Assembly (NCBI RefSeq): GCF_947499215.1
Contig: NZ_CANMNI010000003.1
Span: 620,001-684,000, forward strand
Direction: 5' to 3'
DNA: 64,000 bases
Origin: an uncultured Pontibacter sp.
GTDB lineage: Bacteria > Bacteroidota > Bacteroidia > Cytophagales > Hymenobacteraceae
Under the pieces are notes generated by a model. That model was not told where the DNA came from. It searched no databases and saw only the letters and a program-made list of their open reading frames with translations. Shown here in pieces: positions 1-7,754 of the stretch. Made by a program: the position numbers and the translations under genes. Each line of letters begins with the position of its first letter. Positions within the stretch are counted from its first letter, which is position 1.

Positions 1-1
1 A

Positions 2-400
2 CGCGGGTTCGATTACCGGAACATCTATGACCGCAGCGTGCTGGCGCTGTCGGCTCCTGCGGCTACTTTCTGGCAGTTGCTTGAGCAGCGGAAGCGCTGG
101 ATGCGCGGAGCGACGCACCTGCCCGCCTACATGTTTGCCATACTGGTGATGCACTCAGCCTACTACCCCGTGCTGCTGCCTTACTTCTGGCAGGCGTCCG
201 TAGGTATCGCCAGTGCAATTTTTCTGGCCAAGCTGTTGCTGCAGAGTACCTACCTGCATATCTGTCTTAGGCGTCTTGGGCTGCGCATACCTTGGTGGCA
301 ATATGTCGTTTTCGAGCTGTTCATGGTAGTGATCAGCATTATCTTTATTATCTACTTTTTTACACCCACCAAAGTAAAGTGGAAGGGAAGGAGGTATTGA
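2..400 (+). CDS. Processive family 2 glycosyltransferase, C-terminal part (gene starts before the window)
   Basis: The frame is open from base 2 to a TGA-free stretch ending at 400, so only about 132 residues of the C terminus are present. The segment contains QRKRW, which fits the QxxRW motif that binds the acceptor glycan in processive GT2 enzymes (cellulose/hyaluronan synthase type). It is followed by at least three hydrophobic helices (from PAYMFAILVM to VVISIIFIIYFF) and a short basic tail. The missing part should hold the catalytic GT-A domain. The product is probably a membrane enzyme making or exporting a polysaccharide or glycolipid; the sugar cannot be told from this fragment. Confidence 0.8.
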   Translation, partial: RGFDYRNIYDRSVLALSAPAATFWQLLEQRKRWMRGATHLPAYMFAILVMHSAYYPVLLPYFWQASVGIASAIFLAKLLLQSTYLHICLRRLGLRIPWWQYVVFELFMVVISIIFIIYFFTPTKVKWKGRRY

Positions 401-615
401 ATGAGTCTCGATTTCTAAGTCTTGGGTTGAGAAAGACCGTGAAGGGAAAGTTTGCGACCTATCCGAATCATGTACAAAACAATCAACAATCAACCAGTAA
501 AGCAACCCGCCCTCTTAGCTCGTAGACCTTTCAAACCTTCTAACTTCTTCTCCTTGCACCCTTAGCCAATAGTTTGGACATTTGCGGGGAGATAAACAGA
601 TTGAAACCGACACTC

Positions 616-1383
616 ATGATTTTAGTTGATTCGCACGCACACATATACACAGAGCAGTTTAAGCAGGACCGCGACGAGGCCCTAGCCCGCGCCAAGGGCG
701 AGGGAGTAGAGAAAATCTACATGCCCAACATTGACCACACCTCTATCGATGTGATGCTAGAGACAGAAGTGAAGCACCCGGAGCAGTGTATTGCGATGAT
801 GGGCCTGCATCCGACTTCTGTGGACAAAGACTTCGAGAAGGAGTTATACCTCGTGGAGGAATGGCTGGGCAAGCGCAAATTTGCGGCAGTGGGGGAGTGT
901 GGCATCGATCTGTACTGGGATAAGACCTTTCTGCCACAGCAGCAAGAAGCCTTGAAGGTACAGGTGGAACTGGCTAAGAAACATCAACTGCCCATCGTGC
1001 TCCATACCCGCGACTCTTTTGAGGAGACCTACGAGATAGTGGCGGCCGCGCAGGATGGCAGTCTGAAAGGTATATTCCATTGCTTTTCGGGTACGGTGGA
1101 GCAGGCTGAGAAAGTGAAAAAACTGGGCTTTCTGATGGGTATAGGCGGGGTGGCCACGTTTAAGAACGGCGGTCTGGACAAAGTGCTGCCGCATGTGGCG
1201 TTGGAGGACTTGGTGCTCGAAACCGACTGTCCGTACCTAGCGCCTGTGCCGCACCGGGGCAAGCGCAATGAGCCGGTATACCTGCCGCTGGTAGCCCGTC
1301 GTGTGGCCGAGTTAATGAATAAACCTGTAGAGGAAGTGGCGGAAGCGACTACTCGCAACGCCTATAATCTGTTTGCCCTATAA
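616..1383 (+). CDS. tatD: TatD family metal-dependent hydrolase / DNase
   Basis: The 255-residue product has the TatD TIM-barrel signature set in order: DSHAHIY at the N terminus (two metal-binding His), GECGIDLYWD, LHTRDSFEE, IFHCFSG and LETDCPYLAP near the C terminus (catalytic Asp). TatD proteins are 3'-5' deoxyribonucleases or related metal hydrolases in the cytoplasm. The ATG at 616 puts the metal motif at residues 5-9, as is usual for the family; an upstream start at 574 would add 14 residues with no family support. The next gene begins 4 bases after the stop, so the two are probably co-transcribed. Confidence 0.93.
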   Translation: MILVDSHAHIYTEQFKQDRDEALARAKGEGVEKIYMPNIDHTSIDVMLETEVKHPEQCIAMMGLHPTSVDKDFEKELYLVEEWLGKRKFAAVGECGIDLYWDKTFLPQQQEALKVQVELAKKHQLPIVLHTRDSFEETYEIVAAAQDGSLKGIFHCFSGTVEQAEKVKKLGFLMGIGGVATFKNGGLDKVLPHVALEDLVLETDCPYLAPVPHRGKRNEPVYLPLVARRVAELMNKPVEEVAEATTRNAYNLFAL

Positions 1384-1387
1384 GTCT

Positions 1388-2452
1388 ATGGCTGTAGTTA
1401 AAATAAACATCGACACCGCCGCTCCCGCGCATCCGGAAGCCTCCATTCTCATCATTTACACCGGCGGGACGGTGGGTATGGTGTATGATGAAAGGCATCA
1501 CCTGATACCTTTCAATTTCACGCAGATACTGGAGAAGGTGCCGGAGTTGAGCAATTTTAAATACATGCTCACGGTGCTCAGCATAGAACCGGCCATTGAC
1601 TCGTCGAACGTATCGCTGGGCGACTGGCTGATGCTGGCCAACCTGATACGCGACAACTATGCCGACTACGATGGCTTTGTGGTGTTGCACGGTACCGATA
1701 CGATGGCCTACAGTGCCTCGGCGCTAAGCTACTTGTTGGAGAACCTTGAGAAGCCCGTGATCTTTACGGGTGCCCAAGTGCCTATCGGCAGAACGCGAAC
1801 CGATGCCCGCGCCAACCTTATTTCGGCTCTGCAGATAGCGGCCACCAAGGTCAACGGTAAAAGCGTGGTGCCAGAGGTATGCATTTATTTTCATAACCTG
1901 CTCATACGCGGCAACAGAGCCAAAAAAGTGGAAAGCAGGCACTTCAATGCCTTTAAGTCAGAGAACTACCCGCTGCTAGCCAAAGCCGGCATCAGCATAG
2001 ACTTCTATGAAAGCGCTATTTTGAACCATCCCGAGAAGCCGCTGCATGTGCACCAACAGTTGGACAACAACGTGGCGATACTGAAGCTTTTTCCGGGTAT
2101 AACGCCGCAGGTGATGCGCAGTATACTGGAGGCACCGGATCTCAAAGGATTGGTGATTGAAACCTTTGGCGCTGGCAATGCACCCACAGCCGGCTGGTTG
2201 CTGGAGATGCTCGAAAACGCTATATCGAGGGGAATCTACATCCTGAACGTGTCGCAGTGTGACGAGGGCAGGGTGGATCAAGGGCGCTATGAAACAAGCA
2301 AATTTCTGCTCAATATGGGCGTGATCGGTGGTGATGATATTACGACAGAGGCAGCTATCACCAAACTCATGTTTGTGTTAGGGCTAGACCTGCCTGCGAC
2401 ACAAACGCGTGAGCTGCTGGCAAGTAACCTGCGGGGCGAGATTACGAAGTAG
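1388..2452 (+). CDS. ansA: Type I (cytoplasmic) L-asparaginase
   Basis: The 354-residue protein hydrolyses L-asparagine to aspartate and ammonia. The family motifs are clear: IIYTGGTVGM near residue 20 (first catalytic Thr) and VLHGTDTMAYSASAL near residue 100 (second catalytic Thr with Asp). There is no signal peptide, which fits the cytoplasmic type I enzyme rather than the periplasmic type II. The ATG at 1388 follows the tatD stop by 4 bases; an alternative TTG at 1373 would overlap tatD and is less likely. C-terminal residues give the expected small alpha/beta domain, and the length is typical. Confidence 0.92.
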   Translation: MAVVKINIDTAAPAHPEASILIIYTGGTVGMVYDERHHLIPFNFTQILEKVPELSNFKYMLTVLSIEPAIDSSNVSLGDWLMLANLIRDNYADYDGFVVLHGTDTMAYSASALSYLLENLEKPVIFTGAQVPIGRTRTDARANLISALQIAATKVNGKSVVPEVCIYFHNLLIRGNRAKKVESRHFNAFKSENYPLLAKAGISIDFYESAILNHPEKPLHVHQQLDNNVAILKLFPGITPQVMRSILEAPDLKGLVIETFGAGNAPTAGWLLEMLENAISRGIYILNVSQCDEGRVDQGRYETSKFLLNMGVIGGDDITTEAAITKLMFVLGLDLPATQTRELLASNLRGEITK

Positions 2453-2531
2453 TTATCTAAATATATTTGGGGCGCCGGGGGCAGAAATTTGCGTTAGTAA
2501 AAGATATTGGCGTATATTTGCACTCACAAAA

Positions 2532-2619
2532 AGAGAGCTGTCCGAGTGGTCGAAGGAGCACGCCTGGAAAGTGTGTATACCCCAAAAGGGTATCAAGGGT
2601 TCGAATCCCTTGCTCTCTG
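2532..2619 (+). tRNA. tRNA-Ser (anticodon GGA)
   Basis: The gene folds completely by eye. The acceptor stem AGAGAGC/GCTCTCT (2532-2538 with 2612-2618) is a perfect 7 bp. There is a D arm with TCC/GGA. The anticodon stem CACGC/GTGTG encloses loop CTGGAAA, with anticodon GGA at 2566-2568. The long class II variable arm ATACCC/GGGTAT is diagnostic for Ser. The T stem AAGGG/CCCTT encloses TTCGAAT. The discriminator is G at 2619 and no CCA is encoded. It is followed at once by a terminator and then by the accessory patch. Confidence 0.97.
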
Positions 2620-2631
2620 CTGCATAACCCG

Positions 2632-2674
2632 AAAAGGGCCTGTTGGTGTAATACCGACAGGCCCTTTTTGTTTT
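2632..2674 (+). terminator. Rho-independent terminator after tRNA-Ser
   Basis: A 16-bp stem (2632-2647 with 2653-2668, one G-T pair) with a 5-base loop is followed by TTTTTGTTTT. It lies 12 bases after the tRNA and is a textbook intrinsic terminator. Confidence 0.93.
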
Positions 2675-2884
2675 AGCGCTATGCTTTATCCGGTCTATCT
2701 ATACCTTATTCTTCCCCATGTAGTGCTGCTAGTTGACGATGATCACCTTCTCGTCGGGCAGAAATAAGTAGCTTGAGTCGTAGCAGAAGTGGTGGTGCTT
2801 ATATGACAAGCTAATACTTGACAATTTGTGAGAATGAACTATATTAGCTTAACTATATGCAAAGAGTTGCTCATACTCCCGAGA
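2675..2884. other. Gene-free start of the accessory patch; possible gene remnant on the minus strand
   Basis: No intact gene is visible. On the minus strand, reading into a stop at 2729-2731, there are about 40 open codons ending in SYLFLPDEKVIIVN. This reads like the natural C terminus of a protein but has no start, so it may be the tail of a gene truncated by an insertion at the tRNA. It is too short to identify. Confidence 0.25.
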
Positions 2885-3226
2885 AGCTCAAAAAAATGAG
2901 CTCATTCCGACAAAACCAGCTCCGCATATATGGCGGATAAACGTCATGGTGACGTTTACACAGTAGTTAAATCCGTCATTGGGATTATTTTCAAATTTGA
3001 TATTGGCGCGGTTTTCAGGCTTTTGGGGCTGGGCGGCATCAAAGGCCACTAAAGACGGCAATCAATTGAAAAAGAGCCAAAGGCATAAATGGAATTTGGG
3101 CCGAGAAGTCTTGCTTCGGCGGTGCCGGGAGAAAGCCATGAGCTTTCGGACGGGGGCGTCCAGGCAAGACTTTGGCGGGGCGAAGTTAGCGTTGGGAAAT
3201 GACAAAGTCAAGGGGCTAGCTTCGGC
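2885..3226 (+). other. Hairpin-dense element with a cloverleaf-like four-way junction (candidate structured RNA or folding DNA)
   Basis: Successive hairpins can be paired by eye: 2885-2902 (AGCTCA/TGAGCT), 2921-2937 (TCCGC/GCGGA), 2939-2957 (AAACGTCA/TGACGTTT) and 2970-2986 (AATCC/GGATT). A closing stem AAGTCTTGC/GCAAGACTT (3106-3114 with 3164-3172, plus GCC/GGC at 3100-3102 and 3174-3176) encloses three contiguous hairpins: 3117-3127 (CGGC/GCCG), 3131-3147 (GAAAGC/GCTTTC) and 3148-3161 (GGACG/CGTCC, loop GGGG). Next comes a 10-bp stem, 3181-3190 with 3215-3224, with one G-U pair and an inner TGAC/GTCA hairpin. I do not recognise a known RNA family. A 137-codon frame runs through here but lacks protein-like character. 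Confidence 0.4.
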
Positions 3227-3416
3227 ACAGGTGGCTCTTTTTCAGGTGCTTGCTGGCAATAGAGAGGCCAATGACAGATTAGTCTTTCTTTCGATTTTAG
3301 GCCAGCCCGAGCCTGACGCCTTCGGAAACGTTGCCGATACCCGTATCAACAGCATTCCCATGAGGCTAAAGCGCCAACAGAAGGAATTTTAAAAGGAGAA
3401 AATAACCCAACGAGCA
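3227..3416. other. Non-coding continuation of the hairpin-rich patch
   Basis: No credible gene. Base composition still matches the preceding structured element and differs from the AT-rich genes that follow. Short inverted segments are present (for example TTTAGGCC near 3300 against GGCTAAA near 3365), so the structured element may extend to about 3380. ACCCAAC at 3405-3411 fits the left core of an integron attC site (RYYYAAC), but no clean partner core is visible. Confidence 0.3.
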
Positions 3417-3480
3417 GCTTGTTTTTCCCTTTGTAAAAAAAGAAATTCCACACAGACATTACAAAAAAGGAAAAACAAGC
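3417..3480. repeat. Inverted repeat GCTTGTTTTTCC ... GGAAAAACAAGC
   Basis: Twelve-bp perfect arms at 3417-3428 and 3469-3480 flank 40 bases, with partial pairing continuing inward (CTTTGT against ACAAAA). It sits between the non-coding element and the first small AT-rich gene. It could be a recombination site or a terminator-like structure. Confidence 0.6.
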
Positions 3481-3580
3481 ACGGATAACTACCCGAAGAA
3501 GACATCAATCCCTACTATACCGACAGGACGTCTCCTTCCAATGATTGTTAGTGGGTATATTTAAGTATAAAAAAGAAAGA

Positions 3581-4054
3581 ATGTACAAGCTTCTGACCTT
3601 ACTTCTTCTGATACCATTCCTCGCAGTAGGTCAGGGCATTACTTCAACAGAAGTGAGCGGACAGAGTAGTATCTACAATGACGCTCTGATTCAGTACATC
3701 AAGCATCTTGATAAGAATGCTGTAAAGTTTGATACACTTTACTTGAGCAATCAACCCGAAGTTCTTACCGACAGCCTAATGGCGAAGGTAGGGAACACGT
3801 TTATAAAAATAGTCAACGAAAACGAAGGTGAGCTTAACGAAATTTTAAATAGAAAAGAAGGAATCATTTACCATTACCTTTTCCCTCTAAGCTTTCACAA
3901 CGGCCAGTTTTATGTTTCAATCTTGCCTTTAGGTGCTAAAAAAGAGAAAGGAGAAATAAGGCTTTTAAATTCTGGTGGTGGTAGAGCTGCATATTCTTTT
4001 GACCAGAAGAAAAAGCAGTTCAAATTCATCAAGTATGAAAGCTGGGGAATTTAA
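3581..4054 (+). CDS. Small secreted protein of unknown function
   Basis: The 157-residue product starts with a clear signal peptide (MYKLLTLLLLIPFLAVG, cut probable just after), so it should be exported to the periplasm. The mature part is a compact mixed alpha/beta sequence with no motif I recognise; it ends ...FKFIKYESWGI. The ATG at 3581 is chosen because it begins the signal peptide; a start at 3545 would add a charged extension. The gene is markedly AT-rich compared with core genes, lies between two inverted repeats, and has no obvious promoter partner, all of which suggest recent acquisition. The sequence style resembles Bacteroidota housekeeping-unknowns, and no function should be inferred. 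Confidence 0.7.
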   Translation: MYKLLTLLLLIPFLAVGQGITSTEVSGQSSIYNDALIQYIKHLDKNAVKFDTLYLSNQPEVLTDSLMAKVGNTFIKIVNENEGELNEILNRKEGIIYHYLFPLSFHNGQFYVSILPLGAKKEKGEIRLLNSGGGRAAYSFDQKKKQFKFIKYESWGI

Positions 4055-4076
4055 GAACAACATCCACTAACCACAC

Positions 4077-4103
4077 CCATAAGCCAGCTACGCCGCCTTA
4101 TGG
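4077..4103. repeat. Short inverted repeat CCATAAG ... CTTATGG
   Basis: Perfect 7-bp arms at 4077-4083 and 4097-4103 with a 13-base centre, between the small secreted-protein gene and arr. AAC at 4069-4071 and GTT at 4112-4114 flank it, faintly reminiscent of integron attC geometry, but full core sites are not present. Confidence 0.45.
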
Positions 4104-4158
4104 CCAAGTCCGTTGACAAGCTAACTAGACGAATCCATCATTGAGCAAACCTTTGACT

Positions 4159-4602
4159 ATGGAACAAAAAAACGAGCATAAATCAAGTGGACAAGGTGCT
4201 TCACCTTTCGCGCAAACTTATTTTCACGGTACAAAGGCTGACTTAAAAGTTGGTGACCTAATTGAAGTTGGATATAACTCGAACTATGGGCAAAAGAAAA
4301 ACACAAAATTCATATTCCTGACTGCGACATTAGACGCTGCTATTTGGGGTGCTGAACTTGCCTCTGGTGAAGGGAAAGAAAGAATTTATTTAGTAGAGCC
4401 AACTGGGGCAATTGAAGATGACCCTGACTTGACAGATAAAAAATTCCCAGGTAATCCAACAAAATCATATCGTTCAACTCATCCTTTTAAAGTGGTAGGA
4501 GAAGTTACGATCTGGCAAGGACACCCAACAGAGCAAGTTAATACGATGAAGGAACATCTTGAACGACTTAAAGAACAAGGCATTAATTCGCTAAATGATT
4601 AA
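4159..4602 (+). CDS. arr: Rifamycin ADP-ribosyltransferase (Arr family)
   Basis: The 147-residue protein closely follows the Arr fold: YFHGTKADLKVGDLIE, then IFLTATLDAAIWGAELA, then IYLVEPTGAIEDDPDLTDKKFPGNPT, then SYRSTHPFKVVGEVTIWQGHP. These match the NAD-binding and active-site segments of Arr enzymes, including the YHGTKA, WGAELA and VEPTG..EDDP..T signatures. Arr transfers ADP-ribose from NAD to rifamycins and inactivates them. Family length is about 140-150 residues, so the gene is intact. ATG 4159 is preferred; TTG 4141 is possible. The gene is AT-rich and lies in the tRNA-adjacent patch, consistent with horizontal acquisition. Activity on rifampin is inferred, not shown. Confidence 0.9.
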   Translation: MEQKNEHKSSGQGASPFAQTYFHGTKADLKVGDLIEVGYNSNYGQKKNTKFIFLTATLDAAIWGAELASGEGKERIYLVEPTGAIEDDPDLTDKKFPGNPTKSYRSTHPFKVVGEVTIWQGHPTEQVNTMKEHLERLKEQGINSLND

Positions 4603-4665
4603 ATTACAAAACTTAAAGATATAGTTGTTTTAACGCACCAAGACTGATCAAAATGGACGCCCACC

Positions 4666-4746
4666 TTTTGACGGAAAAGAAGAACGATCCGTTAACTGGC
4701 GCTTGGCTCTTTAATCCGCCTCTGCACCTTTGCCCATCCGTCAAAA
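4666..4746. repeat. Inverted repeat TTTTGACGGA ... TCCGTCAAAA
   Basis: Perfect 10-bp arms at 4666-4675 and 4737-4746 with a 61-base centre, lying between arr and the acetyltransferase gene. It may mark the right boundary of the accessory patch. Confidence 0.55.
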
Positions 4747-4761
4747 ATCAAGATAAAAACC

Positions 4762-5289
4762 GTGAGTCATTACAGATCATTCGAAACAGAGAGGCTACTG
4801 CTAAAGCCCACAACTGAGGAAGACGCTGCCTTATTTCTGGACTTGCTGAACACGCCGAAATGGCTCAGGTATATCGGTGATCGAAATGTGAGAACACTGG
4901 AAGACGCAAAAGCATACATCAACAGTAGAATTCGGCCACAGCTAGAAAGACTCGGTTACGCGAACTATACGGTCATCCGGAAAGTAGACCAAGTAAAAGT
5001 AGGCGTATGTGGACTGTATGACCGGGAGGGGTTAGAAGGTATAGATATTGGTTTCGCATACCTTCCGGAGTATGAGCGCAATGGATACGCTTACGAAGCT
5101 GCCCATGAAATCAAACGGGCTGGCTTGGAGGAATTCGGTATAAGGCGGCTAGGAGCCATTACCTCCAAAAAGAATATTGCCTCCCAAAAGCTGTTGGAAA
5201 AGTTAGGCTTGAAGTTTAGCAAAACAGTGAAACTTCCAGACGATGACGAAGAGCTTTTGTTCTATGCATTTGTCAGCGACGCTTCCTAG
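4762..5289 (+). CDS. GNAT family N-acetyltransferase (RimJ/RimL-like)
   Basis: A 175-residue acetyl-CoA-dependent acyltransferase. It opens with the RimJ/RimL-type beta strand ETERLLLKPTTEEDA. It carries the acceptor-side strand IDIGFAYLPEYERNGYAYEA, in which the acetyl-CoA pyrophosphate loop Q/RxxGxA is represented by ERNGYA. It ends with the typical SKKNIASQKLLEKLGLKF stretch. GTG at 4762 is the most likely start. The substrate could be a protein N terminus, an amino acid or a small molecule; nothing in the context decides. It runs towards rlmH, with only 8 bases between the two stop codons. Confidence 0.85.
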   Translation: MSHYRSFETERLLLKPTTEEDAALFLDLLNTPKWLRYIGDRNVRTLEDAKAYINSRIRPQLERLGYANYTVIRKVDQVKVGVCGLYDREGLEGIDIGFAYLPEYERNGYAYEAAHEIKRAGLEEFGIRRLGAITSKKNIASQKLLEKLGLKFSKTVKLPDDDEELLFYAFVSDAS

Positions 5290-5297
5290 CTGCCGCA

Positions 5298-5771
5298 TCA
5301 ATCGTGGTGGTATTTCTCGCCCCGCAGGATGGTGAAGCCCCGATAGAGCTGCTCCACAAAAAACAGCCGGATCATCTGGTGCGAGAACGTCATTTTGGAG
5401 AGTGATATCTTGTCGTTAGCCCGCTCGTAAAGGGCAGGGGAGAAACCAAACGCGCCTCCAATGATGAAGACCAGATTGGTGGTAACAGAGTTCAGCTTTT
5501 TTTGCAGGAAGTGGGCATACTCGGTGGAGGTAAAAGTCTTGCCCTTCTCATCGAGCAGGATCACGTGGTCGCCGTCTTGAATTTTTTGCAACAAGAGCTT
5601 GCCTTCAGCCTCCTTTAGGTTATCCGCCGTAAACTTCCCGCCCTGTTTGATGTCTGGAATGATGATGAACTCGAAGGCGTGGTAGTGTTTGAGTCTTTTA
5701 AGGTATTTGGCTATACCCTCCTCTAAAAACGCTTCGTCGGTCTTGCCAATGGCGATGAGCTTGATCTTCAT
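5298..5771 (-). CDS. rlmH: 23S rRNA pseudouridine-1915 N3-methyltransferase RlmH
   Basis: The 157-residue SPOUT methyltransferase methylates m3-pseudouridine in helix 69 of 23S rRNA. The family hallmarks are present: start MKIKLIAIGK, the LLDEKGKTFTSTEYA strand-helix, the knot motif FIIGGAFGFS (SAM binding), then LSLSKMTF-type S-L-S-K-M-T-F-S-H and the C-terminal QLYRGFTILRGEKYHH. Length matches the E. coli enzyme (155). It is a single-gene unit between convergent and divergent neighbours. Confidence 0.95.
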   Translation of the reverse strand: MKIKLIAIGKTDEAFLEEGIAKYLKRLKHYHAFEFIIIPDIKQGGKFTADNLKEAEGKLLLQKIQDGDHVILLDEKGKTFTSTEYAHFLQKKLNSVTTNLVFIIGGAFGFSPALYERANDKISLSKMTFSHQMIRLFFVEQLYRGFTILRGEKYHHD

Positions 5772-6058
5772 GCAGTGTTGCCTTTTCCGCCAATTTCGCT
5801 TTAAATAACGTTTTTTGCAACCTTTCCTAGCTTAGGAAGCCGTACAAGAGTTTCGTCTATACCTGTTTAGACCATGAGACTAGCTATTTTCAGGTATGCC
5901 CTTCTGCAGATAATCCTTAATCTACAATTCTCTTATACAAACCTGTAGTACTGCTACCGGCGGCATGGCCAGTATCACACCGATGTACCTTCTGTCCGTT
6001 TAGCTAAGTATACCTTAGTAGGAAAGGTCTTGGGAATAGCAATAATTTAACCAACTTA

Positions 6059-7222
6059 TTGAACACGGATCCGTCACAATTAAAGAACTCCGGAGACCCC
6101 GATGCAACTAACGATTCGCGGGGTGTAACGCTATTTTTGTGCGGTGACGTTATGACCGGACGCGGGATCGATCAGGCTATGTCCCAGTCCGTCAGCTCTG
6201 TTATCTACGAGTCTTATGTGAAAGATGCCCGGGACTATGTACGACTGGCCGAGCGTAAGAATGGCCCTATAAGGCAGCCCATTTCTTATGCCTATAGCTG
6301 GGGAGACGCGCTGGCGGTATGGCGCGCATTTTCACCTGATCTTAAAATCATCAATCTGGAGACCAGCATTACCACACATCCGGAGCCATGGCTAGATAAA
6401 CCGGTGCAATACCGGATGCATCCTGCTAATGTTGCTGTACTGAGGGCGGCGGGAATTAACCTTGTGTCGCTTGCCAATAACCATACCTTAGACTGGCAAC
6501 GGGAGGGGTTATTGGAAACCTTGCGTACCCTTCAGAAAGCCGGTATCCATTATGTAGGAGCTGGACGCGACCTGCAGGAGGCCGCTAAGCCAGCTGTGCT
6601 AAAGGTGAGACAGGGGCGGGTGATTGTACTGGCCTATGGCTCAGAAACAGGCGGAGTGCCCCATGACTGGGCGGCTACCGCTCGGCAATCCGGTGTTAAT
6701 CTGTTACCTGATTTGAGCATGAGCACTGTAAGAAATATCAGTAAGCAGGTGAAAGCGCTGAAGCAGCCCGGCGATATTGTGGTTTTTTCGGTGCACTGGG
6801 GCAGCAATTGGGGCCATGCTATACCTGATACGCAGCGCAGTTTCGCTCACTGGCTTATAGACAGTTCCGGGGTAGACCTGATTCACGGCCACTCCTCACA
6901 CCACCCCCGCGCCATAGAGGTATATAAAGGAAAGCTCATCCTGTACGGAGCTGGCGATTTCATCAACGACTATGAAGGTATAAGCGGGCACGAGGCGTAT
7001 AGGGGTGATTTGACGCTCCTATATTTTCCAGTTATAGATGCCGCCACGGGTAAGCTGCTCTCTGCCAAGCTGGTGCCTATGCAGATCCGGAATTTTAGGT
7101 TAAACTACGCCAGTGCCGCAGACAGTAGGTGGCTGACAAACAAACTGGACGAAGAAAGCCGGCAGTACGGTACTATGTTGCAATTGGATGATAAAGGTAT
7201 CATAAGACTGCAGTGGCGATAG
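6059..7222 (+). CDS. CapA-family protein (metallophosphatase-like, capsule/poly-gamma-glutamate type)
   Basis: The 387-residue product has the CapA/PGA_cap fold: FLCGDVMTGRG around residue 28 (metal-binding Asp), INLETSIT, SLANNHTLDW (Asn-His metal ligands), VVFSVHWGSNW and IHGHSSHHPRAIE. The family is related to calcineurin-like phosphoesterases and is named after CapA of the poly-gamma-glutamate machinery, but many homologues have no such role. No signal peptide or TM segment is evident, so unlike Bacillus CapA it may be soluble. No ATG exists before the conserved core; TTG at 6059 is the only plausible start after an in-frame stop at 6005. No capB/capC partners are nearby. Confidence 0.85.
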   Translation: MNTDPSQLKNSGDPDATNDSRGVTLFLCGDVMTGRGIDQAMSQSVSSVIYESYVKDARDYVRLAERKNGPIRQPISYAYSWGDALAVWRAFSPDLKIINLETSITTHPEPWLDKPVQYRMHPANVAVLRAAGINLVSLANNHTLDWQREGLLETLRTLQKAGIHYVGAGRDLQEAAKPAVLKVRQGRVIVLAYGSETGGVPHDWAATARQSGVNLLPDLSMSTVRNISKQVKALKQPGDIVVFSVHWGSNWGHAIPDTQRSFAHWLIDSSGVDLIHGHSSHHPRAIEVYKGKLILYGAGDFINDYEGISGHEAYRGDLTLLYFPVIDAATGKLLSAKLVPMQIRNFRLNYASAADSRWLTNKLDEESRQYGTMLQLDDKGIIRLQWR

Positions 7223-7332
7223 CACGTTATCAGATTGTGGGACGGCTTGTTTATCCTGATTCTAAATTACTCTATAACAACAGATTAACGAAACCTGCGA
7301 ATAGGCACAGCAAGTAAAAAGAATATTAACTA

Positions 7333-7593
7333 ATGTTTGAACTAAACCGAAACGATATGGAAGCTACATGCAATAACTGCAATCACTGGGAGCAGGACCA
7401 ACAGAAAGTACAACTACAGAGTAAAGATTTTGGTGTGTGCGACGAACTGACAGGCCAGCACGCCCTAGAGCCTGCTTATGTATTACCGCTTGTGCATGAA
7501 GGACAGGAGGACAAAAAACCGCGACAGTTCGAGATGATCACGGGCGCCATGTTCGGTTGCAACCACTTCAGTGAGCGCAAAAGATGGGTATAA
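7333..7593 (+). CDS. Small protein with a zinc-ribbon-like cysteine pattern
   Basis: 86 residues with the spacing CNNCNHW ... GVCDE ... MFGCNHF. Four cysteines in a CxxC-C-C arrangement with the HW and GC.xF surroundings recur in many small bacterial proteins of unknown function and suggest a structural zinc or Fe-S site. There is no signal peptide. ATG 7333 is used; ATG 7357 (MEATCNNC) is also possible. It is a monocistronic gene followed by a hairpin. The role is unknown. Confidence 0.7.
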   Translation: MFELNRNDMEATCNNCNHWEQDQQKVQLQSKDFGVCDELTGQHALEPAYVLPLVHEGQEDKKPRQFEMITGAMFGCNHFSERKRWV

Positions 7594-7620
7594 GCCCCAT
7601 TAGGCCATAAAACAACAAAT

Positions 7621-7643
7621 GCCCTGCAGTCTTCCTGCAGGGC
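7621..7643 (+). terminator. Hairpin after the small Cys-pattern gene
   Basis: Perfect GCCCTGCAG/CTGCAGGGC stem (9 bp) with a 5-base loop, 27 bases after the stop codon. It lacks a T tract, so it may be a weak terminator or an mRNA 3' stabilising hairpin. Confidence 0.5.
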
Positions 7644-7754
7644 AAATGCCTAATCTAAACACAAACAACCAACACTGTTAATTACTAAACTTCTATTCTA
7701 TTCTAATCTATTCTATTTTTAAGGTTAACCTGCCTTTCAGGTTTGTCGCCGTAC

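Noticed and set aside
2979..3392. 137-codon open frame over the hairpin-rich element
   Set aside because: Sequence (KATKDGNQLKKSQRHK and on) has no family, and the frame coincides with the hairpin structure, whose base pairing better explains the sequence.
3405..3560. Integron attC site around the first inverted repeat
   Set aside because: ACCCAAC fits the left core, but no GTTRRRY partner is found at the right distance, and no integrase is in the window.
4069..4117. attC site between the secreted-protein gene and arr
   Set aside because: AAC and GTT are present, but the flanking core bases and arm pairing do not match the consensus.
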